Shown: positions 8,987 through 18,255, counted from the first letter of the stretch. The stretch: DNA of 64,000 nucleotides from Thiolinea disciformis DSM 14473 (GCF_000371925.1 NZ_AQVE01000017.1:24421-88420); one strand, 5' to 3'. Translations and numbers: made by a program. Notes: generated from the sequence alone by a model not told the origin.

Positions 8987-9508
8987 TTAATTGGATTTTT
9001 TCACAAGTTTGTTTCGTGTTGTACTTGCTTGCGTTAAAAGGGGCGTTTCTGAGGTGCTAGCCTCTGCTAATAAACGTCCAGCTTCCGGGCCAAACATATC
9101 CGCTAATAAAGCTTTCGAGGTTTCTTTTAATAAATGACGGCTCAATTGGCGGGGTGCATAAAGATGGTCGCTGAGAAAACTCGTATTTTCATAAACAATA
9201 TCGTTGGGTGCTGGTAGAAAAGCTTGATGCAAGCTGATACGCGCAATATGTCCCAAATTGATTCCACGTCCATCATCAATAATTAATAGATGCGGATAAA
9301 GCTGGCGATAGGGATCTGGTTCAGGATAATCGACTACGCCCAGTAGTTTGTAAGCTTTGTCTGACCACTGCACGCCAGCATTTATGTCTGTCATATTGAT
9401 TTCAGTGAGGAAAACCCGCTGGCCAATCGCTTCACGCAATCGTTGGAGATAGTGTTGATAGTTCGCTGAAGGCCAGAGCTGTTCAGCAGCGCCTGAGTGC
9501 ATGTCCAC
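8987..9508 (-). CDS. Conserved hypothetical protein, 173 aa
   Basis: I do not recognise this protein. It is soluble, with no signal peptide or membrane segment. The first 80 residues contain two Pro/Tyr-rich strings (VDYPEPDPYRQLYPHLLIIDD), the middle reads ARISLHQAF, and the end is rich in Ser/Thr and Lys. The GTG at 9508 is chosen because AGGAAATGATTC gives a good ribosome site; ATG at 9502 is an alternative. It is divergent from amgK across a 126-bp promoter region and lies upstream of fadD on the same strand (69-bp gap), so it could belong to either regulon. No catalytic motif was found. Confidence 0.65.
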   Translation of the reverse strand: MDMHSGAAEQLWPSANYQHYLQRLREAIGQRVFLTEINMTDINAGVQWSDKAYKLLGVVDYPEPDPYRQLYPHLLIIDDGRGINLGHIARISLHQAFLPAPNDIVYENTSFLSDHLYAPRQLSRHLLKETSKALLADMFGPEAGRLLAEASTSETPLLTQASTTRNKLVKKSN

Positions 9509-9542
9509 GAATCATTTCCTAAGCTTATGTGATTTAGTTCAA

Positions 9543-9570
9543 TTTACAGTAAGTTTTGTATCTCTATGAT
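9543..9570 (+). promoter_or_regulatory. Sigma-70-type promoter of amgK-murU
   Basis: TTTACA (9543-9548) and TATGAT (9565-9570) are separated by 16 bp, a good match to -35/-10 consensus, about 65 bp before the amgK start. Confidence 0.5.
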
Positions 9571-9634
9571 ATAAATCTTGTGAAGCCGTTTTTATTTTAA
9601 AACAATGTGCAAAGGATAGACACTTAACACGCTT

Positions 9635-10642
9635 ATGACACAGGATGTACGTCTCGAACAGCTTAGCCAGTGGCTGCATAGTTTAGCAGCATGGGAGCAG
9701 GCTACTATTGCTCCGGCCTCGCATGATGCGAGTACTCGGCGTTATTTTCGCGCCACACTCGGTGATAAAACCGCGATTGTGATGGATGCACCCGATGATC
9801 AAGCAGGAGTAGCCGCTTTCTTGGACATTGGGGAGCGCTTGGCTCGTGTAGGTGTGTCGACACCGGAGGTTTATGCGCAAAATCGTTTAGATGGTTTTTT
9901 ATTGCTAGAAGATTTTGGTAATACCTTATTGCTAGATCGGCTCGACCTGTGCGCGGTTGAAGGGCTGTATGAGCAGGCTATGACGACCTTAATGTCGATT
10001 CAAACAGCGGATCCTGAGGGCTTGCCTATTTATGATGCTGAATTTTTTCGCCGCGAATTGGATATCATGCCCGAGTGGTTATTAGGGCGGCATCTAGGGT
10101 TCAGGGCAGAGGATCAGCCCACTGAGCTTATTCACGAAACCTTTAGCTGGTTAGTAGCTGAGCTAGTACAGCAGCCCCAAAGTTTTGTACATCGTGACTA
10201 TCACTCGCGTAATTTAATGCTTACCGAACACAAAGGTTTGGGTGTTATTGATTACCAAGGTGCGGTGTTGGGGCCGGTCACTTACGATCTCATGTCTTTA
10301 TTGCGCGATTGTTATATCGCTTGGCCACAGAAGCGCGTGGAACTGTGGGTGGATGAGTTTCGTAAAGCGGCGATTGCCAAGGGCACTTTGCAGCCTGTGG
10401 ATCAATACGAGTTCTTGCGTTGGTTTGATTTAATGAGCTTGCAGCGTCATATTAAAGTATTGGGAATTTTTGCACGTTTAAACCACCGTGATGGTAAAAG
10501 TGCTTACTTACAAGATTTGCCACGTGTCTTAAGTTATGTGTTGTTAGTGGGCGAGCGTTATCCTGAAACAGCGCCCTTGATAGCATGGCTGCGCGCACAA
10601 GGTATTCCCGAAAAAATCGGCACGGTGATTATTCCGGCCTAA
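9635..10642 (+). CDS. amgK: N-acetylmuramate/N-acetylglucosamine kinase
   Basis: A 335-aa aminoglycoside-phosphotransferase-fold kinase. The catalytic loop is HRDYHSRN (Asp188, Asn193) and the Mg-binding motif is IDYQGA (Asp206), as in AmgK. AmgK phosphorylates the anomeric carbon of MurNAc during cell-wall recycling in bacteria that lack the E. coli MurQ route; the sugar phosphate is then used by MurU. The immediately following gene is MurU-like (9-bp gap), which supports this over an antibiotic-resistance role. ATG at 9635 lacks a close Shine-Dalgarno; AGGA lies about 17 nt upstream. Confidence 0.9.
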   Translation: MTQDVRLEQLSQWLHSLAAWEQATIAPASHDASTRRYFRATLGDKTAIVMDAPDDQAGVAAFLDIGERLARVGVSTPEVYAQNRLDGFLLLEDFGNTLLLDRLDLCAVEGLYEQAMTTLMSIQTADPEGLPIYDAEFFRRELDIMPEWLLGRHLGFRAEDQPTELIHETFSWLVAELVQQPQSFVHRDYHSRNLMLTEHKGLGVIDYQGAVLGPVTYDLMSLLRDCYIAWPQKRVELWVDEFRKAAIAKGTLQPVDQYEFLRWFDLMSLQRHIKVLGIFARLNHRDGKSAYLQDLPRVLSYVLLVGERYPETAPLIAWLRAQGIPEKIGTVIIPA

Positions 10643-10651
10643 AGGCTATTC

Positions 10652-11317
10652 ATGAAAGCAATGATTCTCGCCGCCGGTCAAGGCACCCGTATGCGTCCAC
10701 TTACTGATCATACTCCGAAACCACTGCTGAAAGTGGGTGGCAAACCCTTGATTGTTTGGCATCTGGAAAAGCTCGCCGCCGCAGGCTATCGCGATATTGT
10801 GATCAATATCGGCTGGTTGGGTTATCAAATTCCCGAGGCCTTGGGCGATGGTAGCCAGTGGCAGTTAAAGCTGCATTATTCTGATGAACAAGTCGAAGGC
10901 ATTTTAGAAACGGCTGGCGGTATTATTAAAGCGCTACCTTCCTTAGGGTCTGAGCCTTTCTTAGTCATCAACGGGGATGTGTGGTGTGATTATCCGTGCT
11001 TGGCACAGCCTTTAGCACCGAATACCTTAGCGCATTTAATTCTAGTCAATAATCCAGCGCATAATCTCAAAGGTGATTTTTCTTTGCAGAACCAACAGGT
11101 GTTGGACGAAGGCGAGAGCCGCCTAACTTTTAGTGGCATTGGTTATTACCATCCCGCTTTATTTGCGGATTTGCCTTATGGGAAGCGTCCATTAGCACCG
11201 GTATTGCGTGCTGCCATGCAGCAACAACAGGTCAGTGGTGAGCACTACCAAGGTACATGGCTAGATATTGGCACGCCGGAACGTCTAGCGGATTTGGATA
11301 GACGTCTGTGCCATTAA
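10652..11317 (+). CDS. murU: N-acetylmuramate alpha-1-phosphate uridylyltransferase
   Basis: A 221-aa nucleotidyltransferase with the N-terminal sugar-nucleotide signature LAAGQGTRMRPLTDHTPK (residues 6-23), the VINGDVWCDY metal-binding segment near residue 108, and the C-terminal GTWLDIGTPERL. It converts MurNAc-1-phosphate plus UTP to UDP-MurNAc, feeding recycled sugar back into peptidoglycan precursors and bypassing MurA. It is 9 bp behind amgK, forming a two-gene operon. Length is normal for MurU and shorter than GlmU or RmlA, which rules those out. Confidence 0.92.
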   Translation: MKAMILAAGQGTRMRPLTDHTPKPLLKVGGKPLIVWHLEKLAAAGYRDIVINIGWLGYQIPEALGDGSQWQLKLHYSDEQVEGILETAGGIIKALPSLGSEPFLVINGDVWCDYPCLAQPLAPNTLAHLILVNNPAHNLKGDFSLQNQQVLDEGESRLTFSGIGYYHPALFADLPYGKRPLAPVLRAAMQQQQVSGEHYQGTWLDIGTPERLADLDRRLCH

Positions 11318-11361
11318 ATTGGGCTCCACGAATGGCGCTCCATTAGTCTGAATACATATTC

Positions 11362-11390
11362 GGTTAGCATAGTATTGAATGCTAGCCTTT
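11362..11390 (+). terminator. Terminator-like hairpin after murU
   Basis: GGTTAGCAT (11362-11370) pairs with ATGCTAGCC (11379-11387) with one G-U pair and an 8-nt loop, followed by TTT. It lies between the convergent murU and DUF924 genes and overlaps the stop codon of the latter. Confidence 0.45.
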
Positions 11391-11924
11391 AAAGGCTTCC
11401 TTCGAGTTCAAATACTCCAGCTCCTCAGGTGTACTGATCCGGCCTAAAGCCTCATTCCGATGGGGAAAGCGCCCAAAGCGCTGAATGATTTCTTGGTGAT
11501 GGCGGGCGAATTTTGCATTATTTGCTAAACCAGCGGCTTCAAATAACTGTACCGATAAAGCCTGATCTGTTAAGTTTTCGCTATGCATTAACGGCAGGTA
11601 CAAAAATGCAACACGTTCAGCCGCTAACTGTTTGTCAAACCCTCTCTCTACAGCCTGTTTAGTCACTTGAACCGCTTGTTGTTCGGTAGAATAGGCTTTT
11701 TTGTTGCCACGAAACATATTGAGTGGAAATTGATCTAGAATAATGCATAAAGCGAGGCAGCCTTCTGGAGTCACTTGCCAATCATCTAATGCATGGTGAT
11801 GAGCATGTTCCCACAGCGATTCAAATTGTTGGCGGAGCTGGTGATCAATGGCAGGTGTGGAGTTAAACCAATGTTGATTCATGGGCTCAGAATACCAAAA
11901 ATCCAAGATGGTGTTAGGTGTCAT
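11382..11924 (-). CDS. DUF924 family protein
   Basis: A 180-aa all-helical protein typical of the DUF924/YPIL family: it opens with ILDFWYSEPMNQHWF and holds the diagnostic LILDQFPLNMFR-type motif (here IILDQFPLNMFRGN), then FLYLPLMHSE and FARHHQEIIQRFGRFPHRN. The function is unknown; the fold resembles TPR-like helical proteins. I start at ATG 11924 because AAGGAAAACG precedes it; a longer frame from 11975 adds 17 residues not conserved in the family. It is convergent with murU and divergent from the GST gene. Confidence 0.85.
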   Translation of the reverse strand: MTPNTILDFWYSEPMNQHWFNSTPAIDHQLRQQFESLWEHAHHHALDDWQVTPEGCLALCIILDQFPLNMFRGNKKAYSTEQQAVQVTKQAVERGFDKQLAAERVAFLYLPLMHSENLTDQALSVQLFEAAGLANNAKFARHHQEIIQRFGRFPHRNEALGRISTPEELEYLNSKEAFKG

Positions 11925-12018
11925 CGTTTTCCTTTTTAAAGATTGAGTCGAGTTAAAAGCTAAGCATAACGCCATACAAATGTTTAACCATAGTAACAGC
12001 TAGAACTAAGGGTGATAT

Positions 12019-12678
12019 ATGAGTGATCAATTAGTATTAACCAGCTTTAAAATCTGCCCTTATGTGCAGCGTGCCGTGATTGCCTTAAAGGAAAAGCAAG
12101 TTCCTTACACCATTCAATATATTAACCCTTACGAAGATAACCCTGACTGGTTCAAGGCAATTTCTCCTCTAGGAAAAGTGCCCGTATTGCAGGTCAATGA
12201 TCGGCCAGTGTTTGAGTCTGCGATTATTCTAGAATACCTTGAGGAAGTTTATGCCCCGCATTTACATCCTGGCGATCCACTCACCAAAGCTTCCCATCGC
12301 GCTTGGATGGAGTTCAGCTCAGATTTACTGGTGCGCCAGTTCCAAATGAATAATGCCCCTGATGCTGAGGCCTTTGAAAAGGCGAAAACGGCTTTTTCTG
12401 ATGGCCTAAAGCGTTTAGGTGAACAATTAAATCCCACTGGTCCTTATTTTACGGGAACTGAGTTAAGCTTAGTCGATGTGGCTTGTGCACCCTTATTAAT
12501 GCGTCTGGATTTTATGGAGCGGCATTTTAAGATTAATGTCGAAACAGCTGAGCGAATTCAACAATGGAGTGAAGCCTTATTAGCTCGTTCGAGTGTTAAA
12601 CAATCAGTTGTGCCTGAGTTTGAGGATTTAATGCTGGAGTTTTTAAAGAAGCGTGGCAGCTTTTTTATGAAGGCGTAG
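12019..12678 (+). CDS. Glutathione S-transferase family protein (cysteine type)
   Basis: A 219-aa two-domain protein. The thioredoxin-like N-terminal domain carries KICPYVQR with Cys13 as the likely active residue, and the glutathione-binding PLGKVPVL and FESAIILEYL motifs. Residues 90-219 form the helical C-terminal domain. Cys in place of Tyr/Ser puts it near omega/lambda GSTs and glutathionyl-hydroquinone reductase-like enzymes, so thiol transfer or dehydroascorbate reduction is more likely than classic conjugation. ATG 12019 has a weak GGTGATAT site. It stands between the divergent DUF924 gene and the kinase gene downstream. Confidence 0.87.
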   Translation: MSDQLVLTSFKICPYVQRAVIALKEKQVPYTIQYINPYEDNPDWFKAISPLGKVPVLQVNDRPVFESAIILEYLEEVYAPHLHPGDPLTKASHRAWMEFSSDLLVRQFQMNNAPDAEAFEKAKTAFSDGLKRLGEQLNPTGPYFTGTELSLVDVACAPLLMRLDFMERHFKINVETAERIQQWSEALLARSSVKQSVVPEFEDLMLEFLKKRGSFFMKA

Positions 12679-12722
12679 TTTATTTTTTTGGTAGCCCGTT
12701 AGATAGCTCAATTTAATTTCTT

Positions 12723-15050
12723 ATGAGAGCATTGCTCATTAGGCTATTAGTCATTGGTTGGTGTCTTGTCCTGCCATGGAGCGCTTGTGCTTTTGAGAAT
12801 GTATTAACTGAGGACTATAAAACTACCTTTGTAACTCCCGTTATAGAGACCTATCAAGATATTAACGGGCAATTAAGTATTGAACAAGTTAGTCAACAGG
12901 ATTTTGATAAGTACTTTCGTGCCGCAGAAGTTGATCAGTTTAATTTAGGATATACCGATGCTGTTGTTTGGGTGCGCCTTATGGTTCAACGCCAAGACTT
13001 GCATCCTTGGTTTTTAAGAGTACAAACCAGCTACGAAACGAGCTTAAATACTTATCTTTTTACAGAAGATAGAGCAACAAGTGCGCCGCCACAGGAGCAA
13101 AGCCTATTAAATGGCTATCCTGTGCCCACTTATGCCCTAGAAACCAAACCGAATGTTAGCTGTTGGCTGTATATTAAATTACAAAATAATTATTCTCCTT
13201 TAGCCTTCTCATTGTTATTAGCCCCCCAGCAATTAGTTGCTCTCGACTTACAGTATGAGCGTTTTTTATATGGGCTAATTCTTGGGGCAATGCTTTCATT
13301 AGCTGCCTATAATTTATTTTTGTTAATTACGCTCCATGATCGTAGCTATATTGGTTTGATTGTTTGCATTTTATCCTTAGTGATGATGTTAAGTGCCTCC
13401 AATGGAGTGCTGTATGAGCTATTAAATAATCGCTCTGCTTATATTTGGCTACGTTCCTTTTCAGGGTTTTTAGCCGTATTTGCTGGGCTGGTATTTTTTA
13501 GAAGTCTGATTGCTACGGAACAATATAGTCTATGGCTGGATAGAATCTTATTCTTCTTTATGATTATTGCTTTGTCTGGTGCCATGCTTAGCCCCTTAGT
13601 TAAATTTAATGCTTTAATAAATGCTTCACTGGGAGCCTTAGTGTTACCTTTCTTATTTGCAGCTACCAGCTTGGCCGCGATTCGTGGTTCGAGGATCGCT
13701 TTTATTTTGAGTTTGGCGATTATTATGTTGGCTTTGGCTTTCAGTCCTATGCTGCTGATTAATTTAGGTGTTGATCAGGATTATTGGACAGAAAAGCGTT
13801 ATCTCATTCAAAGTGGTTACTTAGGATTCGTGGTTTTATTATCGTTTGCCCAAGTGCAGCGCACGCGTGATTTGCGTCTTGCCACCGAGTCAGCGCAGGC
13901 CGCCAATCAGGCAAAAAGCGAATTTTTGGCAACGATGAGTCATGAGCTGCGCACACCGATTAATGCACTGATAGGTTTAACCACCTTATTGCGTTCTACG
14001 CCCTTATCGACTGAGCAAATCGCCTATGTGGAGCGTCTCGATTTATCATCTTGTCATATCTCCAGTTTAATTGACGATATTCTCGATTTTTCGCGGATTG
14101 AGCGGGGCAATCTCCAGTTATTACAAGAGCCTTTTTCGTTAATACGTTGTTTAAAAGATGTCGAGGATCTGATTAGACAAGAAGCCAGCGTTAAGGGCTT
14201 GCACTTAGACATGGCGTGTGACCCATTGCCTTGGCTAGTCGGCGATCGAACACGCCTTGTACAGGTGCTCTTAAATCTCTTAAGCAACGCAGTAAAGTTT
14301 ACCGAGCGTGGCACTGTGACACTTAAAGTGGAGCGCTTGGAGAGTTCCCAGCTAGGTTTGCAAGTGGTGAAGTTAAGATTTTCGGTGCAAGACTCTGGTA
14401 TCGGGATTGCAGAAGAGCACCAAAAGCATTTATTCCAGCCGTTTACCCAAGCAGACAGTTCAATTAGTCGTGAATACGGTGGAACCGGTTTGGGTTTAGC
14501 GATTAGTCAACGTTTGGTTCAGGCTATGGGCGGTAAAATTGTCTTGGCTAGTCAGCTTGGGCAGGGCAGTTGTTTTTATTTCAATTTATTGTTTCCTGTG
14601 GCTTCGTGCTCCCAAGCAAGTGCTCCCTTAGTTTTAATGCGGGCGCCGCTCCAAGTTCCTCTTGCCTTACAACAGATTTTATTGGTGGATGACGATGAAA
14701 TCAATCGCTTTATGATTCAGCGCTTTTTAAACCAGTATGGCATTCACGTGGTCTTAGCAGCGAGTGGTCCTCAAGCTTTAATGGTTTTACAAACCGCGTC
14801 AGCTCAGTCTATCCAGTTGGTCTTAATGGATATTAGTATGCCGGGCATGGATGGATTTGAAACGGTAAAACGTCTACATGCTATAGGTTTATCAAAAAAG
14901 ATACCTATTATCGCCATGACCGCCCATGCTACACAGGAAAAGCGTGATCAATGTTTTGCCGCAGGTATGCAGGATTGTTTAACAAAGCCCTTTGAGTTAC
15001 AGCATTTAATGGCTTTGCTATGGAAGCATAGCGAGACCAAAACCGCTTAA
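12723..15050 (+). CDS. 7TM-DISM hybrid sensor histidine kinase
   Basis: A 775-aa hybrid kinase. A signal peptide (1-24) precedes a periplasmic 7TMR-DISM extracellular domain of beta type (about 30-165) and seven transmembrane helices (about 180-380). The HisKA domain has MSHELRTPINALIGL with phospho-acceptor His407. The HATPase domain has NLLSNAVKFTERG and GGTGLGLAISQRLV. A C-terminal receiver has Asp703 in VLMDISMPGMDG. This is an ArcB/BarA-style phosphorelay start, but without its own Hpt domain; the next gene supplies a stand-alone Hpt. The ligand is unknown. DISM domains are usually thought to bind carbohydrates or other small ligands. Confidence 0.9.
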   Translation: MRALLIRLLVIGWCLVLPWSACAFENVLTEDYKTTFVTPVIETYQDINGQLSIEQVSQQDFDKYFRAAEVDQFNLGYTDAVVWVRLMVQRQDLHPWFLRVQTSYETSLNTYLFTEDRATSAPPQEQSLLNGYPVPTYALETKPNVSCWLYIKLQNNYSPLAFSLLLAPQQLVALDLQYERFLYGLILGAMLSLAAYNLFLLITLHDRSYIGLIVCILSLVMMLSASNGVLYELLNNRSAYIWLRSFSGFLAVFAGLVFFRSLIATEQYSLWLDRILFFFMIIALSGAMLSPLVKFNALINASLGALVLPFLFAATSLAAIRGSRIAFILSLAIIMLALAFSPMLLINLGVDQDYWTEKRYLIQSGYLGFVVLLSFAQVQRTRDLRLATESAQAANQAKSEFLATMSHELRTPINALIGLTTLLRSTPLSTEQIAYVERLDLSSCHISSLIDDILDFSRIERGNLQLLQEPFSLIRCLKDVEDLIRQEASVKGLHLDMACDPLPWLVGDRTRLVQVLLNLLSNAVKFTERGTVTLKVERLESSQLGLQVVKLRFSVQDSGIGIAEEHQKHLFQPFTQADSSISREYGGTGLGLAISQRLVQAMGGKIVLASQLGQGSCFYFNLLFPVASCSQASAPLVLMRAPLQVPLALQQILLVDDDEINRFMIQRFLNQYGIHVVLAASGPQALMVLQTASAQSIQLVLMDISMPGMDGFETVKRLHAIGLSKKIPIIAMTAHATQEKRDQCFAAGMQDCLTKPFELQHLMALLWKHSETKTA

Positions 15051-15095
15051 CTATCCGGCATATGCCCATAGGGTCGTTTTTAGAGAGCAGAGACA

Positions 15096-15449
15096 ATGAA
15101 TTTTGATAGTTTGCAAGCTCTTGAGCAGGAGCTAGGCTATAAAAGCACCTATGATTTATTAGCCTTTTCTTTACCCATTTTACGGGATCGCAAAGCACGC
15201 TTGTTTGAGGCATTGGCCGCTCAGCATTGGGAACAGGCGGCACAGATTGCTCATCAAGTTTGTGGCTCGGTACGTATGTATGGCTCAGCGCGGTCTGAAA
15301 CCTTATTACGTGTGATCGCTGAGCGGCATGTAGAGCTAGTTAAGGAATTAGGTTTTCAGCAGGAACTTGAGACTGAGTTGTGGCAGGTATTAATCAATAT
15401 CGAGGATTGGTTGGAAGCGTCAAGAGAAGTGGTTGATTCTGTTTGCTAA
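15096..15449 (+). CDS. Stand-alone histidine phosphotransfer (Hpt)-like protein
   Basis: A 117-aa all-helical protein, 45 bp after the hybrid kinase. The segment AHQVCGSVRMYGS (residues 52-64) matches the Hpt consensus AHxLKGSxxxxGA: His53 aligns with the phosphorylated histidine, but the usual Lys three residues later is Cys56. Size, helicity and context all suggest it receives phosphate from Asp703 of the neighbouring kinase and passes it to a response regulator encoded elsewhere. The call rests on the short motif and position, so confidence is moderate. Confidence 0.65.
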   Translation: MNFDSLQALEQELGYKSTYDLLAFSLPILRDRKARLFEALAAQHWEQAAQIAHQVCGSVRMYGSARSETLLRVIAERHVELVKELGFQQELETELWQVLINIEDWLEASREVVDSVC

Positions 15450-15462
15450 ATAGGGCGGTATG

Positions 15463-15490
15463 TTGAGTTTTCGATAAAAAATACCCATTA
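15463..15490 (+). promoter_or_regulatory. Second, weaker sigma-32-like promoter before grpE
   Basis: TTGAGTT (15463-15469) and ACCCATTA (15483-15490), with 13 bp between them, resemble the heat-shock pattern and lie just upstream of the better match. This may be a tandem promoter. Confidence 0.3.
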
Positions 15491-15492
15491 CC

Positions 15493-15520
15493 CTTGTGTT
15501 TTTGGGATGAATCCCCATTT
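15493..15520 (+). promoter_or_regulatory. Sigma-32 promoter of grpE
   Basis: CTTGTGT (15493-15499), 13-bp spacer, CCCCATTT (15513-15520). The -10 is a perfect heat-shock box and the -35 matches CTTGAAA at five of seven positions. It lies about 64 bp upstream of the grpE start. Confidence 0.65.
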
Positions 15521-15583
15521 TTATTGGGCAATTTCGAGTGCGTGACGCATGTGTCGCGCTGATACCCTGTTGGAGAGCCCAAA

Positions 15584-16165
15584 ATGAATTCACTAGATGA
15601 GAATAATGTGATTAAAAATCCTTTTGCGCCAAAAGCTGATGCAGAAATTCACCATGTGGCAACGGAGTCCATGGAGCCAGAATCAAATACCGAGCTTGAT
15701 ACTGGTTTGACTGAATTACAACAAGCCTTGCAAGAAGCTCAAGCCAAGTTAGAAGAAAGCCAAGATCGTAATTTGCGCTTACAAGCGGATATGGAAAATC
15801 AACGCCGTCGCTATGAAAAGCAGGTCGAAGATGCACATAAATATTCAGTACAGCGTTTCGCGGAAGGCTTATTGCCGGTGATTGATAGCCTTGAAATGGG
15901 TATGCAAGCAGATGGTGATTTGAATTCAATCCGTGAAGGGATGGATTTGACTTTAAAACAATTTCAATCAGTGATGGAACGGTTCCAGTTGGTGGCCGTT
16001 AATCCCGCTCAGGGCGAGCCATTCAACCCTGAATTTCATCAAGCCATGAGTATGCAGCCTAATCCGGATGTGGACAATAACTGTGTCATTGCTTCTTTTC
16101 AAAAGGGTTATACCTTGAGTGGCCGTGTGATCCGCCCCGCGATGGTGATGGTCTGTAAAAAATAA
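15584..16165 (+). CDS. grpE: Nucleotide exchange factor GrpE
   Basis: A 193-aa dimeric DnaK co-chaperone that releases ADP from DnaK. An acidic, disordered N-terminus (about 1-45) is followed by a long coiled coil (LQQALQEAQAKLEESQD and RLQADMENQRRRYEKQVEDA) and the C-terminal beta-wing domain ending in LSGRVIRPAMVMV, which is the family signature. The start has GGAG 6-9 nt upstream. It is transcribed with its own sigma-32 promoter, 110 bp ahead of dnaK, which has another. Confidence 0.96.
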   Translation: MNSLDENNVIKNPFAPKADAEIHHVATESMEPESNTELDTGLTELQQALQEAQAKLEESQDRNLRLQADMENQRRRYEKQVEDAHKYSVQRFAEGLLPVIDSLEMGMQADGDLNSIREGMDLTLKQFQSVMERFQLVAVNPAQGEPFNPEFHQAMSMQPNPDVDNNCVIASFQKGYTLSGRVIRPAMVMVCKK

Positions 16166-16189
16166 CAGTAAAAAATTATGGGAAAGATG

Positions 16190-16218
16190 CTTGAAAAGTT
16201 TTAGAGCCTCCCCCATTT
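16190..16218 (+). promoter_or_regulatory. Sigma-32 promoter of dnaK
   Basis: CTTGAAA (16190-16196), 14-bp spacer, CCCCATTT (16211-16218): a perfect match to the heat-shock consensus in both boxes, 57 bp before the dnaK ATG. Confidence 0.85.
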
Positions 16219-16275
16219 AACGACCTAACTGAAAAAAATTAGCCTCGTGCTTAAAACATATTTGGAGATGAACTG

Positions 16276-18195
16276 ATGGGTAGAATTATTGGTATTGACT
16301 TGGGTACCACGAACTCTTGCGTTGCGGTGATGGAAGGCGATAAGCCACGGGTTATTGAAAACTCAGAAGGTGATCGTACCACGCCATCCGTCGTAGCCTT
16401 TGTGGATGATGAAGTATTAGTAGGTCAGACGGCAAAACGCCAAGCAGTTACTAATCCACAAAATACGTTGTATGCAGTCAAGCGTTTAATTGGTCGTCGT
16501 TTTGACGAAGAAGCGGTACAAAAAGATATTAAGTTGGTGCCGTATAAAATTATTAAAGCAGACAATGGCGATGCTTGGGTGGAAGCGCAAGGCAAGAAAA
16601 TGGCGCCACCGGAAGTTTCTGCACGCGTTCTAATGAAAATGAAAAAGACCGCTGAAGATTATTTAGGTGAGCCTGTCACGGAAGCTGTTATTACGGTGCC
16701 AGCGTATTTTAATGACTCGCAACGCCAAGCCACTAAAGATGCAGGACGTATTGCTGGTTTAGAAGTCAAACGTATTATCAACGAACCTACTGCAGCAGCT
16801 TTAGCTTACGGTTTAGACAAAGTTAAAGGCGACCGTAAGATTGCGGTTTATGACTTAGGTGGCGGTACTTTCGACGTATCGATTATTGAAATCGCTGACG
16901 TTGATGGCGAAATGCAGTTTGAAGTATTGTCCACGAATGGTGACACCTTCTTAGGTGGTGAGGACTTCGATAACCGCTTGATGGATTATTTAGTGGACGA
17001 GTTCCGTAAGTCTTCTGGTGTAGATCTAAAGGGTGATCCTTTAGCGATGCAGCGTTTAAAAGAAGCGGCAGAAAAAGCAAAGATCGAATTATCCTCTAGC
17101 CAACAGACTGATGTGAATCTGCCTTATATTACGGCAGATGCCTCAGGCCCTAAGCACATGAACATTAAAGTGACGCGTGCAAAGTTGGAAGCGCTGGTTG
17201 ATGATTTGATTACACGCACTATCAATCCGTGCAAGATCGCGCTAAAAGATGCTGGTTTATCCGCGTCCCAAATTCAGGATGTGATTTTAGTCGGCGGTCA
17301 AACGCGTATGCCTAAAGTGCAGGACGCGGTTAAGGACTTCTTCGGCAAAGAGCCTCGTAAAGATGTGAATCCTGATGAGGCGGTTGCCGTCGGTGCAGCG
17401 ATTCAAGGTGGTGTATTAAGTGGTGGTGTGAAAGACGTTCTGTTATTAGACGTAACGCCGCTGTCACTGGGTATTGAAACCTTGGGCGGTGTGATGACCA
17501 AGTTAATTGAGAAGAACACTACTATCCCGACCAAGGCGCAACAAGTCTTCTCAACCGCTGACGATAACCAGACTGCGGTAACCGTGCACGTATTGCAAGG
17601 TGAACGCGAAATGGCACGCGACAATAAATCCTTAGGCAAGTTTGACTTACAAGACATTCCACCAGCGCCACGCGGTATGCCACAAATTGAAGTAACGTTT
17701 GATATTGATGCGAATGGTATTTTGAATGTTTCCGCGAAGGATAAAGCCACTGGTAAGCAGCAATCTATTGTGATCAAAGCTTCTTCTGGTTTATCGGATG
17801 CGGAAGTTGCACGCATGATTAAGGATGCGGAAGCTCATGCCGAAGAAGACCGTAAGCAACGTGAATTGGTGAGTGCGCGTAACCAAGCAGATAATCTGAT
17901 CCACGGCACTGAAAAGTCATTGCGCGATTATGGCGATAAGGTTGATGGTGCCGATCGTGCCAATATCGAGAGCTTAATTCGCGAATTACGCGATGCGGCC
18001 AAAGGTGACAATAAAACCACGATTGAGCGTAAAAGCGAAGCCTTAGCCGAAGCTTCTGGCAAATTGATGCAGAAAATGGCGGGTGGTGCAGCGGGTGCTA
18101 CCGGTGATGCGGGTGCTTCTGGTTCAGCAGGTGGTGCGAAAGCAGATGACGATATCGTTGATGCGGAATTTGAAGAAGTTAAAGACAAACACTAA
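16276..18195 (+). CDS. dnaK: Molecular chaperone DnaK (Hsp70)
   Basis: A 639-aa Hsp70. The nucleotide-binding domain starts [16 protein letters not shown], carries [15 protein letters not shown] and [13 protein letters not shown], and the interdomain linker is [15 protein letters not shown]. The substrate domain and lid follow, with a Gly/Ala-rich tail ending in EFEEVKDKH, the usual DnaK C-terminus. It folds and refolds proteins with GrpE and DnaJ, both flanking it here. Start ATG 16276 with GGAG 7-9 nt upstream. Heat-shock control is shown by its own consensus sigma-32 promoter. Length is normal. Confidence 0.98.
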   Translation: MGRIIGIDLGTTNSCVAVMEGDKPRVIENSEGDRTTPSVVAFVDDEVLVGQTAKRQAVTNPQNTLYAVKRLIGRRFDEEAVQKDIKLVPYKIIKADNGDAWVEAQGKKMAPPEVSARVLMKMKKTAEDYLGEPVTEAVITVPAYFNDSQRQATKDAGRIAGLEVKRIINEPTAAALAYGLDKVKGDRKIAVYDLGGGTFDVSIIEIADVDGEMQFEVLSTNGDTFLGGEDFDNRLMDYLVDEFRKSSGVDLKGDPLAMQRLKEAAEKAKIELSSSQQTDVNLPYITADASGPKHMNIKVTRAKLEALVDDLITRTINPCKIALKDAGLSASQIQDVILVGGQTRMPKVQDAVKDFFGKEPRKDVNPDEAVAVGAAIQGGVLSGGVKDVLLLDVTPLSLGIETLGGVMTKLIEKNTTIPTKAQQVFSTADDNQTAVTVHVLQGEREMARDNKSLGKFDLQDIPPAPRGMPQIEVTFDIDANGILNVSAKDKATGKQQSIVIKASSGLSDAEVARMIKDAEAHAEEDRKQRELVSARNQADNLIHGTEKSLRDYGDKVDGADRANIESLIRELRDAAKGDNKTTIERKSEALAEASGKLMQKMAGGAAGATGDAGASGSAGGAKADDDIVDAEFEEVKDKH

Positions 18196-18215
18196 TTTGT
18201 CTGATTGAGTAATAG

Positions 18216-18255
18216 GCAGGCGCGTTGGGCGGAGGCTCGCGCGCCTGCTTTTATT
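18216..18255 (+). terminator. Rho-independent terminator between dnaK and dnaJ
   Basis: GCAGGCGCG (18216-18224) and CGCGCCTGC (18240-18248) form a perfect 9-bp GC-rich stem with a 15-nt loop, followed by TTTTATTT. Located 20 bp after dnaK, it probably reduces read-through into dnaJ. Confidence 0.8.
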
